Source: Ruminococcus sp. UBA7014 (lineage in GTDB: Bacteria > Bacillota > Clostridia > Oscillospirales > Ruminococcaceae). From it: a DNA stretch of 12,855 nucleotides. The stretch spans positions 1-12,855 of the forward strand of contig DJXC01000232.1 in NCBI GenBank assembly GCA_002449575.1. Direction: 5' to 3'. The notes under the pieces are model-generated. The model was given only the letters and a program-made list of their open reading frames with translations, had not been told where the DNA came from and did not search any database. The position numbers and the translations under genes were made by a program. This document shows, one piece after another, positions 11,991-12,855 of the stretch; position 1 is the first letter of the stretch, and the number at the start of each line of letters is the position of its first letter.

Positions 11991-12855
11991 ATGCCAACAA
12001 CAACTACTACAGGAACACTTTTTAAGCCGGAACTCGTCAGGGAAATGTTCAGCAAGGTCAAAGGACATTCCAGCCTTGCAAAACTCTGCAATGCCTCTCC
12101 TATGCCGTTTGCAGGCTCTGAAATTTTCGTGTTCTCCATGGATGGTGAGGCTTCTATTGTCGGAGAGGGCGCAAACAAGCCAGCCGGTGAAGCGGCTTTC
12201 GCTCCGGTTACAATCAAGCCGATTAAATTCGTTTACCAGCATCGTTTAACAGACGAATTCGTCAGAACTTCCGAGGAAAAGCAGTTGCAGTATTTAAAGC
12301 AGTTTTCTGACGGTTTCGCTAAGAAAATCGCCAGAGGGCTGGACATTGCAGGCTTTCACGGTGTCAATCCTGCCAGCGGTTCGGCTTCTGCAATCGTGGG
12401 AACGAATTGTTTCGTTTCTGCCGTGCCTTCTGCAAATGTGATTGAAATCGACACGGCTTCTCCCATCAATCCGGACGATGCTATTGACGAAGCGGCGCAG
12501 AAAATCGTCACTTCAAACGGCATTGTCAACGGTGTGGCAATGTCTCCGGCTTTCGGTGCGGAAATCGGCTCGATGAAAACACAGGATTCTAACCTGCCGA
12601 TTTATCCGGAATTCCGTTTCGGTGCGAATCCTGCGGCTTTCTGCGGTCTGCCGTCTGACGTTAACAATACGGTTTCTTTCGTGGCGGCTAACAAGCTCAA
12701 AGCCATTGTCGGCGACTTTCAGAACGCTTTCCGCTGGGGCTATGCTGAAAATATTCCGCTTGAAATCATTCAATATGGTAATCCGGACGGTTTAGGCGAC
12801 CTGAAACAGACAAACCAGATTGTTCTCCGTGCTGAGGCTTATATCGGCTGGGGCA
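11991..12855 (+). CDS. Major capsid protein (HK97 fold), 3' end cut by window
   Basis: The frame is open from ATG 11991 (AGGTGATTTT directly upstream) to the window end: 288 residues seen, stop not reached. It begins MPTTTTTGTLFKPELVREMF and contains typical HK97-fold capsid segments: SIVGEGANKPAGEAAFAPVT at about 55-74, the KPIKFVYQHRLTDEFVRTSE region (E-loop to spine helix), GFAKKIARGLDIAGFHG (spine helix), ALMSP-like VAMSPAFGAEIG, and LKAIVGDFQNAFRWGYAENI in the late P/A domain. No N-terminal delta domain is present, consistent with the separate scaffold gene upstream. By length it should lack only a short C-terminal part. It has the higher GC and CCG/GGC-rich codon use of the structural genes. 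Confidence 0.93.
   Translation, partial: MPTTTTTGTLFKPELVREMFSKVKGHSSLAKLCNASPMPFAGSEIFVFSMDGEASIVGEGANKPAGEAAFAPVTIKPIKFVYQHRLTDEFVRTSEEKQLQYLKQFSDGFAKKIARGLDIAGFHGVNPASGSASAIVGTNCFVSAVPSANVIEIDTASPINPDDAIDEAAQKIVTSNGIVNGVAMSPAFGAEIGSMKTQDSNLPIYPEFRFGANPAAFCGLPSDVNNTVSFVAANKLKAIVGDFQNAFRWGYAENIPLEIIQYGNPDGLGDLKQTNQIVLRAEAYIGWG

Noticed and set aside
11983..12249. Short + strand ORF at the capsid gene start
   Set aside because: The true frame is ATG 11991, open to the window end and clearly a major capsid protein; the other frame gives low-complexity Ser/Leu/Gln sequence.
113..12773. All minus-strand open frames, for example 522-845, 1024-1275, 4578-4901, 6703-7116, 9102-9533, 10970-11383, 12513-12773
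   Set aside because: Each lies opposite a well-supported + strand gene, lacks a convincing ribosome site and gives Phe/Cys/His/Ser-rich translations typical of antisense shadows.

Overview
The window is a stretch of a temperate tailed phage or prophage (siphovirus-like head genes) from a Gram-positive anaerobe. The likely host is a Clostridia/Ruminococcus-type Bacillota: strong AGGAGG/AGAGGTGAT ribosome sites, moderate GC, near-consensus sigma-A promoters, and MazF, DUF1492 and SPP1-like portal families typical of Firmicutes phages. Host assignment is inference; no host gene is visible. Every convincing gene lies on the + strand, densely packed with several ATGA stop/start overlaps.

Left part (1-3518): three small genes of unknown function, an intrinsic terminator (874-919), then an 18-bp palindrome just before a tyrosine recombinase (964-1782). 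A radical SAM enzyme (1800-2744) and a 257-aa protein of unknown function (2745-3518) follow with almost no spacing.

Middle part (3528-5462): a self-contained unit of one strong promoter, one 84-aa gene and one terminator (moron-like), then a second strong promoter driving a four-gene operon: a MazF/PemK-type toxin without an obvious antitoxin, two tandem DUF1492/ArpU-like sigma-region-4 regulators, and a 63-aa protein between them. This operon ends at a terminator just upstream of the head genes, the usual place for late-gene regulators.

Right part (5555-12855): SPP1 Gp6-like portal; a MuF-type minor capsid protein carrying a C-terminal HExxH (zinc metallopeptidase-like) domain; a small, translationally coupled downstream gene that could be its immunity partner; an island of four small genes with shared leader sequences, including a perfect 41-bp direct repeat; an HNH nuclease; the large terminase; a scaffold protein; and the major capsid protein, cut by the window edge. 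The order portal-MuF-cargo-HNH-TerL-scaffold-capsid is unusual, since TerL normally precedes the portal. No small terminase or separate prohead protease is recognisable.

The strongest candidates for something undescribed are the MuF/metallopeptidase fusion with its abrupt AT-rich switch (about 50% GC before, 29% after, by hand count) and adjacent small gene; the radical SAM plus unknown-protein pair behind the integrase; and the moron-like single-gene unit.
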